Assembly: GCA_964236735.1 (NCBI GenBank)
Contig: CAXSFM010000018.1
Coordinates: 1 to 64,000 of the forward strand
Reading direction: 5' to 3'
Origin: JAIVJG01 sp964236735
GTDB lineage: Bacteria > Acidobacteriota > Blastocatellia > Pyrinomonadales > Pyrinomonadaceae
DNA: 64,000 nucleotides
The notes under the pieces were generated by a model that saw only the letters and a list, made by a program, of their open reading frames with translations, did not search any database and had not been told where the DNA came from. This document shows positions 56,438 through 64,000 of the stretch, one piece after another (within the stretch, counting starts at the first letter, position 1; the number at the start of each line of letters is the position of its first letter). Made by a program: the position numbers and the translations under genes.

Positions 56438-57604
56438 ATGCGGACTAATACTGTTCTGATACGTTTAATCTTTACAGGCATCCTCGTCGTGGCGGGGTTC
56501 ATGTTGCATCCCGTGCCCGGCTATTTCGGCCTTGACGCCAACGTCATATCTGCCATTGCTTCCGCCGTCATCGCCGGTGTCATCATCCTGCTTGAGATGC
56601 GAATCCAGCAGGCTTCGCTGAAGACTTTGATCGGCGCGGCGGTCGGCTCGACGCTCGGCATCGCCGGCGGATTTCTGATCGGGATACTCATCAGCTACCA
56701 GGAATCAAGCGCGGCATCCGGCAACCAGAAAGCGTTTCTGACGCTCGCGCTGGCGTTCCTGATGGCCTACGTCGGGTTGATGGTCGGCTCGAAGAAGGGC
56801 GACTTTCTCGAACTCTCCGCGCTCGGCGGCATCTTCAGCGACAAGACGATGCGGCGTGACCTGAAAATCCTCGACACCTCCGTCATCATTGACGGGCGCA
56901 TCGCCGACGTGGCCGAGACGGGCTTTCTCTCCGGCACGATCATTCTCCCGCAGTTCATTTTGCGCGAGCTGCAACAGGTCGCCGACTCGCCCGATTCAAA
57001 CAAGCGTCAGCGCGGGCGTCGCGGACTCGACATGCTCAACCGCCTGCAAGGCAATAACATTCTCGACATTCAAGTCGTGGACACGGACTTTCCCGCCGTC
57101 AAGGAAGTTGACCTCAAGCTGCTCGAACTCAGCAAACAGATTGACGCCGTCGTCGTCACGAACGATTTCAATCTCAACAAGGTCGCGCAACTGCACGGCA
57201 TACAGGTCTTGAACATCAACGAGCTTGCCAACTGTTTGAAGCCCGTCGTGCTGCCCGGCGAAGCGATGCGCGTCTTCATCCTTAAAGAGGGCAAAGAATA
57301 CAATCAGGGCGTCGCTTACTTAGACGACGGGACGATGGTCGTCGTGGACAACGCGCGCCGGATGATCGGCAAGAACGCGGATGTGGCCGTCACGAGCGTG
57401 CTGCAAACCACCGCCGGCAAGATGATCTTCGGGCGACTCTGGGACGAGAACGAGAACGGCGCGCACAACAACAACGAGACGCGCGCCAACAATAACAACG
57501 GTGGCCCCGCACGTCGTCCATATCAGCCACAGCAGCAGCAACAACGCGACTCTCGCACGCCCGCATCGCTTCGCAGCGGCGAGCATGGCGAGGCAGTCGA
57601 ATAG
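56438..57604 (+). CDS. PIN/TRAM-domain membrane protein (YacL family)
   Basis: The 388-aa product has four membrane helices in the first 140 residues. A PIN-type nuclease-like domain follows (LDTSVIIDGRIADVAETGFL..., with acidic residues), then a TRAM domain (EYNQGVAYLDDGTMVVVDNARRMIGK). The family is widespread and often next to ispD/ispF, as here. The C-terminal 50 residues are Asn/Gln/Arg-rich. The ATG 56438 is selected by the family start. Confidence 0.9.
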   Translation: MRTNTVLIRLIFTGILVVAGFMLHPVPGYFGLDANVISAIASAVIAGVIILLEMRIQQASLKTLIGAAVGSTLGIAGGFLIGILISYQESSAASGNQKAFLTLALAFLMAYVGLMVGSKKGDFLELSALGGIFSDKTMRRDLKILDTSVIIDGRIADVAETGFLSGTIILPQFILRELQQVADSPDSNKRQRGRRGLDMLNRLQGNNILDIQVVDTDFPAVKEVDLKLLELSKQIDAVVVTNDFNLNKVAQLHGIQVLNINELANCLKPVVLPGEAMRVFILKEGKEYNQGVAYLDDGTMVVVDNARRMIGKNADVAVTSVLQTTAGKMIFGRLWDENENGAHNNNETRANNNNGGPARRPYQPQQQQQRDSRTPASLRSGEHGEAVE

Positions 57605-57680
57605 TTCAAAGTTCAAGGTTCAAAGTTCAAAGTTGAGAATCCGCTTTTGACTTTGAACTTTGAACCTTGAACTTTGAACT
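57603..57680 (+). repeat. Heptamer inverted repeat, AGTTCAA type (perfect 31 bp)
   Basis: Bases 57603-57633 and 57650-57680 are perfectly complementary over 31 bp with a 16-base loop. The units are AGTTCAA, AGTTCAA, GGTTCAA, AGTTCAA. The left arm begins inside the TAG stop of the upstream gene. The right arm ends 3 bases before the ispD ATG. Confidence 0.97.
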
Positions 57681-57683
57681 TTT

Positions 57684-58385
57684 ATGAACGTTGCGATCAT
57701 CGCCGCCGCAGGGCAGGGCGCACGCTTTAACGGCGGCGGGCGAGCCAAGCAATTCCGGGAAATCTCCGGCACACCAATCATTATTCATACGCTCCGACGT
57801 TTCGAGTTGTGCGCGACGATTCAGCGAGTCATTGTCGTCGCTCCGGCACAAGACACGGCTGAAGTTCACGCGCTCGCCGCACGGTACGAACTCGGGAAAG
57901 TGATGCGGGTCGTGGCGGGCGGAAAGACGCGCACCGAATCAATCTGGCGCGGCCTGCAAACGATTGAGAGCGATGCTGTCGAAGTGGTCGCCGTCCACGA
58001 CGGCGTGCGTCCCTTCGTCACGCCTGAAGAGATTGACCGCACCGTCCGCGCCGCCGCAGAGACGGGGGCCGCCATTCTCGCCGCGCCCGTCGTTGACACG
58101 ATTAAAGAGGCGCGAGACGGGCGCATCACGCGCACGCTCGAACGCGCGCAACTCTGGCACGCGCAGACGCCGCAATGTTTTCATTACGAACTGCTGCGCC
58201 GCGCCTACGAAAAGGCTCTCGCGGAAAACATCGAAGCGACGGACGACAGCGCGCTCGTCGAACGTCTCGGCTCATCAATCGCCATCGTCGAAGGCGGCGC
58301 GCACAACTTCAAAATCACGCGCCCGCAGGACATCGCTCTCGCGGAGGCTGTAGTTCAAAGTTCAAAGCTTAAGGTTCAAAGTTAA
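57684..58385 (+). CDS. ispD: 2-C-methyl-D-erythritol 4-phosphate cytidylyltransferase
   Basis: The 233-aa enzyme makes CDP-ME in the MEP pathway. The CTP-binding start IIAAAGQGARFNGGGRAKQF, VHDGVRPFV, and the QTPQCF/TDDSALVE blocks are present. Residues VVQSSKLKVQS at the end are encoded by a heptamer repeat arm (58352-58382), not by conserved ispD sequence, and add about 11 residues after the family C-terminus. The ATG has no ribosome site because a repeat arm precedes it. ispF is next. Confidence 0.94.
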   Translation: MNVAIIAAAGQGARFNGGGRAKQFREISGTPIIIHTLRRFELCATIQRVIVVAPAQDTAEVHALAARYELGKVMRVVAGGKTRTESIWRGLQTIESDAVEVVAVHDGVRPFVTPEEIDRTVRAAAETGAAILAAPVVDTIKEARDGRITRTLERAQLWHAQTPQCFHYELLRRAYEKALAENIEATDDSALVERLGSSIAIVEGGAHNFKITRPQDIALAEAVVQSSKLKVQS

Positions 58386-58457
58386 GAACCCGTTTTCGAC
58401 TTTGAACCTTAAACTTCGACTTTCGACTTTGAACCTTAAACTTTGAACTTTGAACTT
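58352..58457 (+). repeat. Heptamer inverted repeat, AGTTCAA type, overlapping the ispD 3' end
   Basis: The left arm 58352-58382 lies in ispD codons. The right arm 58426-58456 pairs at 30 of 31 positions. A second, partial right-arm copy (TTTGAAC, CTTAAAC, TTCGAC) occupies 58394-58425. The ispF ATG is one base past the end. Confidence 0.95.
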
Positions 58458-58934
58458 ATGTTCCGAGTCGGCATCGGCCACGACACGCATCGTCTTACGG
58501 AGGGCAGGCCGCTCGTACTGGGCGGCGTGCCCGTCGTGTCCGAGCGCGGCGGCGAAGGGCATTCGGACGCCGACGCGCTGGCACACGCCATCACGGACTC
58601 GATTCTCGGCGCGATGTGCGAGGGCGACATCGGCGTCCACTTTCCAGACCGCGACCCGCGCTGGAAGGATGCGGACAGTTTGCAACTGCTCTCGCGCGTG
58701 ATGTGGCTGGCGCGCGAGCGCGGTTACAAGGTCGTCAACGTGGATGCCACTGTCTTGCTTGAAGAGCCGCGCCTGCGTCCATACATTCAACTGATGCGCG
58801 AGAAACTCTCTGACGTGCTCGGCGTCGGCGTTGATTGCGTCAGCGTCAAGGCCAAGACCGGCGAAGGGCTGGACGCGGTCGGCGAACGCCGCGCGGTCAC
58901 GGCGCAGGCCGTCGTGTTGCTTGAACGAGCGTGA
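58458..58934 (+). CDS. ispF: 2-C-methyl-D-erythritol 2,4-cyclodiphosphate synthase
   Basis: The 158-aa zinc enzyme forms MEcPP. GIGHDTHRL carries Asp8 and His10, and the third metal His lies in GHSDADALAHAI. KAKTGEGLDAVG matches the C-terminal loop. With ispD it forms the standard ispDF pair. The start codon directly follows a repeat arm, and no Shine-Dalgarno is seen. Confidence 0.96.
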   Translation: MFRVGIGHDTHRLTEGRPLVLGGVPVVSERGGEGHSDADALAHAITDSILGAMCEGDIGVHFPDRDPRWKDADSLQLLSRVMWLARERGYKVVNVDATVLLEEPRLRPYIQLMREKLSDVLGVGVDCVSVKAKTGEGLDAVGERRAVTAQAVVLLERA

Positions 58935-58938
58935 AAGA

Positions 58939-59024
58939 CAGTGGTCGGTGGTGAGTGGCTAGTGGTCAACATGAAGACACATGCTTTCCTCCTAACCACT
59001 GATCACTGACCACTGACCACTGCC
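58939..59024 (+). repeat. Heptamer inverted repeat, AGTGGTC type
   Basis: The left arm 58939-58970 (AGTGGTC, GGTGGTG, AGTGGCT, AGTGGTC) and the right arm 58994-59024 (AACCACT, GATCACT, GACCACT, GACCACT) pair at roughly 22 of 28 positions. The right end is 3 bases before the next ATG. Confidence 0.9.
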
Positions 59025-59027
59025 TTT

Positions 59028-60344
59028 ATGCGGCCACAAGACATCATCAGACGTAAACGTGATAGCGGCGAACTCTCGCGCGGAGAGATCGCGGCGTTTG
59101 TGCGTGGCGTCGTTGATGGAAGTTGGGCGGACTATCAATCGTCGTCTCTGTTGATGGCGATTTATCTCAACGGGATGAGCGGGGCGGAGCAGCAGGCTTT
59201 GACGGAAGAGATGCTGCGCTCCGGCGAGGTGTTGAATTTCTCAGACATCAAAGCGCCGAAGGCCGACAAGCATTCGACGGGCGGCGTCGGTGATAAGACA
59301 TCGCTCATCCTCGCGCCGCTCGCCGCCGCGTGCGGTGTGGCCGTGCCGATGATTTCGGGTCGCGGCCTGGGGCACACGGGCGGGACGCTCGATAAGCTCG
59401 AAGCGATTCCGGGTTATCGCGTCCGGTTGAGCCTCCCGGAGTTTCGCGCGATTCTGGAACGTGTCGGCTTCGCGATGATGGGGCAGACCGCTTCAATCGC
59501 GCCCGCCGATAAAAAGCTCTATGCGCTACGAGACGCGACGGAGACGGTCGAGGCCATTCCTCTCATCGTCGCATCCATCATGTCGAAGAAACTGGCCGCC
59601 GGCCTCGACGCGCTTGTGCTCGATGTGAAGAGCGGGACGGGCGCGTTCATGCAGGACGAAGGACGCGCGAAGGAATTGGCGCGCGCGCTTGTCGCGACGG
59701 GGAACGGGTTCGGCGTGAGGACGGAAGCTCTCATCACGGACATGAATCAGCCGCTCGGACGCGCGGTCGGCAATGCGGTTGAGGTCGTCGAGTGCATTGA
59801 CCTGATGCGCGGCGAAGTAGATGAGCGGACGCGACCCGTGCTCGATTTGTCAGTCGAACTGGCGGCGCGGATGGTCACGCTCTCCGGCGTCGAATTATCG
59901 CTCGATGCGGCGCGCGCTAAAGTCAGGCGCGCGCTTGAGACCGGCGCGGCGTTGGAATGTTTTCGTCGCAATGTGGAGGCGCAGGGCGGCGACGCGCGCG
60001 TATGTGATGAGCCGGCGCGTCTGGAAGATTTGACGCTTCGTGAAGTCAGGGTAGAATCCGTCCGCGCAGGATTCGTCTCTGCCATTGATGCCGCTGAAGT
60101 CGGGCGCGCGGTGGCCGCCATCGGTGGCGGGCGCGCACGCATCGAGGATGAAATTGACGCGGGCGTTGGCTTCCTCGCCGAAGTGAAGATCGGCGACGAA
60201 GTGAAAGCGGGCGAGTCGTTCGGCCTTCTGCTCTGTCGCAATGAATCTGATGCGGAAGAAGCGCGAGCGCGTATCAGTGCGGCTTATCAAGTCAGCGAAG
60301 AGCCGCCGCCGGCTTCAAACTTAATCAAGGACATAATCGCATGA
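59028..60344 (+). CDS. Pyrimidine-nucleoside (thymidine) phosphorylase
   Basis: The 438-aa enzyme cleaves pyrimidine nucleosides to base and (deoxy)ribose 1-phosphate. The start MRPQDIIRRKRDSGELS, the phosphate/substrate signature KHSTGGVGDKTSLIL, SGRGLGHTGGTLDKLE and DVKSGTGAFM are all present. DeoA and Pdp cannot be separated with confidence from sequence alone. Its stop overlaps the start of the BmpA-type gene, so uptake and breakdown of nucleosides are coupled. Confidence 0.94.
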   Translation: MRPQDIIRRKRDSGELSRGEIAAFVRGVVDGSWADYQSSSLLMAIYLNGMSGAEQQALTEEMLRSGEVLNFSDIKAPKADKHSTGGVGDKTSLILAPLAAACGVAVPMISGRGLGHTGGTLDKLEAIPGYRVRLSLPEFRAILERVGFAMMGQTASIAPADKKLYALRDATETVEAIPLIVASIMSKKLAAGLDALVLDVKSGTGAFMQDEGRAKELARALVATGNGFGVRTEALITDMNQPLGRAVGNAVEVVECIDLMRGEVDERTRPVLDLSVELAARMVTLSGVELSLDAARAKVRRALETGAALECFRRNVEAQGGDARVCDEPARLEDLTLREVRVESVRAGFVSAIDAAEVGRAVAAIGGGRARIEDEIDAGVGFLAEVKIGDEVKAGESFGLLLCRNESDAEEARARISAAYQVSEEPPPASNLIKDIIA

Positions 60345-61381
60345 TGAAGTTGAGAGCGTTAATCTCATTGCTCGTTTTGTGCGCGCTTGTCGCGAGCATG
60401 TCGTCTTGCAATCGAGAGACGCAGGCGGCGGACGACAAGTCGAAGATTCACGTCGGCATCGTCTTCGACATCGGCGGCAAAGACGACCGCTCGTTCAACG
60501 CCGCCGCGTGGGAAGGCGTCAAGCGCGCGGCGAAAGATTTTCCCATCGTGCTGCGCGACGTGGAGCCGGGCACGCCGACCAACATCGAGCCGGCGATGCG
60601 CGCCTTCGCCGAGCGCAACTACGATCTCATCATCGGCATCGGTTTCGCGCAGGCCCCGATTATGGAAGAGGTCGCGAAGGATTATCCGAACATCAACTTC
60701 GCCATCGTGGACGGCGTCAGCCAACTCCCGAACGTTGCCTCGCTCATCTTCAAAGAACATCAAGGCTCTTATCTCGTCGGGATGCTCGCCGCGAAAACGT
60801 CGAAGACGGGCACGCTCGGCTTCATCGGCGGCATGGACATCCCGCTCATCCACCGCTTCGAGACCGGCTACGAAGAAGGCGCGCGGGCGGTCAATCCGCA
60901 GGTGCGCGTCGTGCAGAATTTCGTCGGCGTAACGGATACGGCGTGGAACAATCCGGGCAAGGGCAAAGAACTCGCGCTCTCGCAGATTGATAAAGGCGCG
61001 GACGTGATTTTCACCGCCGCCGGCAACTCCGGTCTCGGCGCGTTCGATGCCGTCGAGCAAGCAGGCAAGGACGAGCAGGGACGCGCGAGAAAATTCGTCA
61101 TCGGCGTGGACTCGAACCAGAATGCGGTCAAGCCCGGCTTCGTCCTGACGAGCATGGTCAAGCACGTTGACAACGCCGTCTATGACATCGTGCAAGATAC
61201 GGTCAGACATCAATTCAAGGGCGGCTTTCATGTCTTCGGGCTGGAGACGGACGGCGTCGGTTATTCGCTCGACGACTTCAACCGCGCGCTGCTTCCGGCA
61301 GACGTGCTGAAAGATGTGGACGCAGCGAAACAGAAAATCATCGCCGGGCAGATTCAAGTGACGGACGCGATGGCTAAGTAA
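60341..61381 (+). CDS. BmpA/Med-family nucleoside-binding lipoprotein
   Basis: The 346-aa substrate-binding protein has a lipoprotein signal ending in MSSC (Cys23). FDIGGKDDRSFNAAAWEG, GIGFAQAPIM, IVDGV and GFIGGMDIPLIHRFETGYEEG are family blocks of basic membrane proteins, which bind purine or other nucleosides for ABC uptake. It overlaps the phosphorylase gene by 4 bases (ATGA). The ATPase and permease lie downstream, after an osmC-like gene. Confidence 0.93.
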   Translation: MMKLRALISLLVLCALVASMSSCNRETQAADDKSKIHVGIVFDIGGKDDRSFNAAAWEGVKRAAKDFPIVLRDVEPGTPTNIEPAMRAFAERNYDLIIGIGFAQAPIMEEVAKDYPNINFAIVDGVSQLPNVASLIFKEHQGSYLVGMLAAKTSKTGTLGFIGGMDIPLIHRFETGYEEGARAVNPQVRVVQNFVGVTDTAWNNPGKGKELALSQIDKGADVIFTAAGNSGLGAFDAVEQAGKDEQGRARKFVIGVDSNQNAVKPGFVLTSMVKHVDNAVYDIVQDTVRHQFKGGFHVFGLETDGVGYSLDDFNRALLPADVLKDVDAAKQKIIAGQIQVTDAMAK

Positions 61382-61416
61382 AGTTTTTTACGAGTTACAC
61401 AGTTGAAATGGACGAA

Positions 61417-61510
61417 TAAATGTAGAACAGGCTGTCAGCCTGTTTCCGCCGGCCAGTTGACAGTTGATGGCGAGCGGAATTGAACAGGCTTACAGCCTGT
61501 TCTACATTTA
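61417..61510 (+). repeat. Cruciform-type inverted repeat (AACAGGCTG family)
   Basis: The arms 61417-61445 and 61482-61510 pair at 27 of 29 positions. Each arm also folds on itself, because AACAGGCT and AGCCTGTT lie in both. The structure can be one long hairpin or two small ones. It lies between the BmpA-type gene and the OsmC gene. A good GAAGGAG site follows, unlike at the heptamer loci. Confidence 0.92.
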
Positions 61511-61536
61511 ATAATCCTCAAGACGAAGGAGCAGAC

Positions 61537-61962
61537 ATGAAACGTAAATCTTCAGCGGAATGGCGCGGCGGTTTGAAGGACGGCAAAGGAACGATCTCGA
61601 CCGATAGCGGCGTGCTCTCGGACACGCAATATTCTTTCAGCACGCGCTTCGAGGACGGCAAGGGCACGAACCCGGAAGAACTCATCGGCGCGGCGCACGC
61701 GGGATGTTTCTCGATGGCGCTCTCCGGCCAACTCGGCGCGGCGGGTCTGACGGCTGACAGCATCAAGACGACCGCCGCCGTCACGCTCGACAAGACGGAC
61801 GCGGGCTTTACCATCACCGAAGTTCACTTGACCGTGACGGCGCGCGTGCCCGGCGCGACACAGGAACAATTCGAGACGGCGACCAATAACGCGAAGGCGA
61901 ATTGCCCCGTCTCGCGTGTCTTGAACGCCAAGATTACGATGGACGCCACACTGGAAGGATAG
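61537..61962 (+). CDS. OsmC-family peroxiredoxin-like protein
   Basis: The 141-aa protein has the OsmC pattern with peroxidatic Cys57 in AAHAGCFSMALSG and the second Cys123 in NCPVSRVL. These proteins reduce organic hydroperoxides. GAAGGAG precedes the ATG. It lies between the binding protein and the ATPase of a nucleoside ABC system, an odd place for a stress gene. The next gene starts 11 bases after its stop. Confidence 0.92.
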   Translation: MKRKSSAEWRGGLKDGKGTISTDSGVLSDTQYSFSTRFEDGKGTNPEELIGAAHAGCFSMALSGQLGAAGLTADSIKTTAAVTLDKTDAGFTITEVHLTVTARVPGATQEQFETATNNAKANCPVSRVLNAKITMDATLEG

Positions 61963-61973
61963 GCCGCCGCGTC

Positions 61974-63488
61974 ATGCTCGAACTGAGAGACATCACCAAA
62001 CGCTTCGGCGACGTGCTGGCGAATGATCACGTCAACATCGTCGTCGCGTCGGGAACGATTCATGCCATCGTCGGCGAAAACGGTGCGGGCAAATCCACCG
62101 CGATGCGAATCGCTTATGGCTTTTACACGGCGGACTCCGGCGAGATAATTGTTGACGGCGAGGCGCGCAAAATCTCGACGCCGCAGGACGCCATCCGTCT
62201 CGGCATCGGCATGGTGCATCAACACTTCATGCTCGTGGACACGATGACGGTGGCGGAGAATATCGTGCTCGGCGCGGAGCCGGGCACGGCGGCGTCGCTC
62301 GATTTAAGCAAGGCCGCGAGCGAGATACGCGCGCTCTCCGAAGAGTTCAAGCTGTCGGTTGACCCGCACGCGCTCGTCGAAAGTCTCTCAGTCGGGCAGC
62401 AGCAGCGCGTCGAGTTGTTGAAGGCGCTCTACCGTCGCGCGCGCCTCCTGATTCTCGATGAGCCGACTGCCGTGTTGACGCCGCAGGAAGTCGAAGAGTT
62501 CTTTGTCATACTCCGCCGGATGCGCGAGCAGGGAAAGACCGTCATCATCATCACGCACAAACTTTCCGAAGTGCTGGCGATCTCCGACGAGGTGACGGTG
62601 ATGCGTGACGGGCGCGTCGTCGGGCATGTCAAAACGAGCGAGACTAACGCGGCGGAATTGGCGCGCATGATGGTCGGGCGCGAAGTGCTGTTGCGGATAG
62701 AGAAGCCGGACGCGCGCGCGGGCGAGCCTGTCTTGAGCGTCAAGCGTCTCTCCGTCATCACGCACAAAGGCGGCGAGCGCGGCATTCGCGACGTGTCGTT
62801 TGAAGTGCGCGCGGGCGAGATCGTCGGCGTCGCAGGCGTCGAGGGCAACGGCCAGACGGAACTCGTCGAGGCGCTGGCGGGACTCGTCCCCGCGTCGCAG
62901 GTCGTCGGTGAAATTGATTTCTCAGGGCGCAACATCACGCGCTTTGATGCGCGCTCCAGACGCGAACTCGGCATCACGCACATTCCAGAAGACCGACACC
63001 GGCGCGGGCTGTTGCTCGACTTCGACCTCTCGGAAAATTCCATCCTCGGCGTCCACTATCGCAAGCCAGCCGTCTCCATCAGCCCGATGCTCGACACGTC
63101 TGCGATTCGCACGCACGCCGTCAAGATGATCAATGACTTTGACGTGCGCCCCGCCAACCCGGACTTGCCGGCACGCGCGCTCTCCGGCGGCAACCAGCAA
63201 AAACTTATCATCGGTCGCGAGTTTGATCTTCAACCCAAGCTCTTGCTCGTCGCGCAGCCGACGCGCGGCGTGGACATCGGCGCAATTGAATTCATCCATC
63301 GCAAGCTCGTTGAGTTGCGCGACAAAGGCTGCGCCATCTTGCTCATCTCAGCCGAACTCGAAGAGGTGACTGCGCTCTCCGACCGTCTCCTCGTCATCAA
63401 CCATGGGCGCATCGTCGCCGAAGTTGACCCGAAGCTGACGACGCATGAAGAGATCGGGCTGTTAATGACGGGAGGCAAGAAAGAGTGA
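61974..63488 (+). CDS. Nucleoside ABC transporter, double ATPase subunit
   Basis: The 504-aa product has two ABC domains, as in RbsA/YufO. The first has Walker A GENGAGKST, signature LSVGQQQRVE and Walker B LLILDEPTAVLTP. The second has a degenerate Walker A-like GVEGNGQTE, signature LSGGNQQK and the LLVAQPTRGVDIG region. The pair is typical for BmpA-dependent uptake. ATG 61974 is chosen by family start. Its stop TGA is inside the left arm of the following repeat. Confidence 0.94.
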   Translation: MLELRDITKRFGDVLANDHVNIVVASGTIHAIVGENGAGKSTAMRIAYGFYTADSGEIIVDGEARKISTPQDAIRLGIGMVHQHFMLVDTMTVAENIVLGAEPGTAASLDLSKAASEIRALSEEFKLSVDPHALVESLSVGQQQRVELLKALYRRARLLILDEPTAVLTPQEVEEFFVILRRMREQGKTVIIITHKLSEVLAISDEVTVMRDGRVVGHVKTSETNAAELARMMVGREVLLRIEKPDARAGEPVLSVKRLSVITHKGGERGIRDVSFEVRAGEIVGVAGVEGNGQTELVEALAGLVPASQVVGEIDFSGRNITRFDARSRRELGITHIPEDRHRRGLLLDFDLSENSILGVHYRKPAVSISPMLDTSAIRTHAVKMINDFDVRPANPDLPARALSGGNQQKLIIGREFDLQPKLLLVAQPTRGVDIGAIEFIHRKLVELRDKGCAILLISAELEEVTALSDRLLVINHGRIVAEVDPKLTTHEEIGLLMTGGKKE

Positions 63489-63569
63489 TGAGTGATGAGT
63501 GATGAGTGATGAGAAAGCGCCTCTTGCTTTCTCTTATGACTCATCACTCATCACTCATCACACATCACT
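63485..63569 (+). repeat. Heptamer inverted repeat, GATGAGT type (perfect 23 bp)
   Basis: Perfect 23-bp arms are at 63485-63507 and 63539-63561, with units GATGAGT and ACTCATC. The left arm overlaps the ATPase stop codon. The right end is 6 bases before the permease ATG. The word equals that at 46088-46160. Confidence 0.96.
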
Positions 63570-63575
63570 TAACTT

Positions 63576-64000
63576 ATGAAGCTTCTGCGCGAACTACTGT
63601 TTCCGCTCATCGCCGTGGTGGTGGCGTTCATCGTCGGCGGCATCATCGTCCTTATTATCGGCGACGATCCCATCTACACGTACAAACTTTTAATCGGTAG
63701 CGCGCTGTCGTGGCCGGATGGCATCGGGCGGACGCTCTTTTACGCGACGCCTCTGATTTTTACGGGGCTGGCGGTGGCCGTCGCGTTTCGTTGCGGTTTG
63801 CTCAACATCGGCGCGGAAGGTCAGCTTTACGTCGCGGCGTTTGCGACGGCGTGGGTCTCGATAAAATTCGGCGGGACGGTGGTTGATGTCTTCGGGACGA
63901 AGGTTGATTATTCGTGGATGAGTTTGCCGTCAGTCGCGCTGATCCCGATGGCGATAGCGGCGGCGATTGTGGCGGGCGCGGTGTGGGGCGGCGTGCCGGG
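63576..64000 (+). CDS. Nucleoside ABC transporter permease (partial, runs off the window)
   Basis: From ATG 63576 the frame stays open to the end (about 141 codons): MKLLRELLFPLIAVVVAFIVGG... with TPLIFTGLAVAVAFRCGLLNIGAEGQLY. This is the characteristic permease motif of the BmpA-linked RbsC-like family. At least four membrane helices are visible. It completes the uptake system with the preceding ATPase and the lipoprotein. No ribosome site is seen between the repeat and the ATG. Confidence 0.92.
   Translation, partial: MKLLRELLFPLIAVVVAFIVGGIIVLIIGDDPIYTYKLLIGSALSWPDGIGRTLFYATPLIFTGLAVAVAFRCGLLNIGAEGQLYVAAFATAWVSIKFGGTVVDVFGTKVDYSWMSLPSVALIPMAIAAAIVAGAVWGGVP

Noticed and set aside
60365..61357. 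Open frame of 330 codons opposite the BmpA-type gene
   Set aside because: It is antisense to a clear lipoprotein gene and has no recognisable domain.

Overview
The window looks like a high-GC (about 58-60% by eye) chromosomal segment of an Acidobacteriota bacterium, probably class Blastocatellia. This rests on the VWFA-related exported protein (10106-12352) of a type enriched in Acidobacteria, on repeated exported HEAT/AMIN-like and Asn-rich proteins, and on the core-gene arrangement. The assignment is inference from protein types; no search was run.

Layout. 1-1234: 3' part of a 23S rRNA, a 5S rRNA and a terminator, ending an rrn operon. 1321-10104 (+): glutaminyl cyclase lipoprotein, TgpA-like transglutaminase, rimO, pgpA, a small acidic ORF, serA and an APC permease. 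10106-12352 (-): VWFA protein. 12565-15343 (+): an ABC-2 exporter pair and a DUF2127 membrane protein. 15450-19576 (-): purC-cvpA-fis-like, then groES-groEL under a consensus promoter that overlaps a CIRCE operator. 19836-26907 (+): an orphan OmpR-type response regulator and two paralogous membrane-anchored HEAT-repeat proteins. 27006-43558 (+): uvrB, aroC, enoyl-CoA hydratase, def, pruA, fmt, rsmB, a PASTA protein, rpe, a BamD-like TPR protein, a CAP protein and ispE. 43585-50561 (+): tRNA-Gln, prs, rplY, pth, rpsF-rpsR-rplI, dnaB and alr. 50721-51536 (-): a TonB-like protein. 51785-53897 (+): encapsulated-ferritin-like protein, ArsC-like protein and radA. 54093-56301 (+): an AT-richer pair of exported proteins, including a chimeric metalloprotease. 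56438-58934 (+): PIN/TRAM protein, ispD and ispF. 59028-64000 (+): a nucleoside uptake and catabolism cluster made of pyrimidine-nucleoside phosphorylase, BmpA-type binding lipoprotein, OsmC, ATPase and a permease cut by the window end.

The most unusual feature is not a gene. At about fourteen gene boundaries the intergenic space is filled by an inverted repeat whose arms are tandem, degenerate 7-bp units (AGTAGNN, GATGAAT, GATGAGT, AGTGACA, AGTTCAA, AGTGGTC, AAAAGGC). The unit differs between loci, but the architecture and strand polarity are shared. The upstream arm is purine-rich. The downstream arm is pyrimidine-rich and usually ends within a few bases of the next ATG, leaving no Shine-Dalgarno sequence. 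Some arms overlap stop codons, and one encodes the C-terminus of IspD. Two other hairpin families (15363-15438 and 61417-61510) lie in similar intergenic positions.
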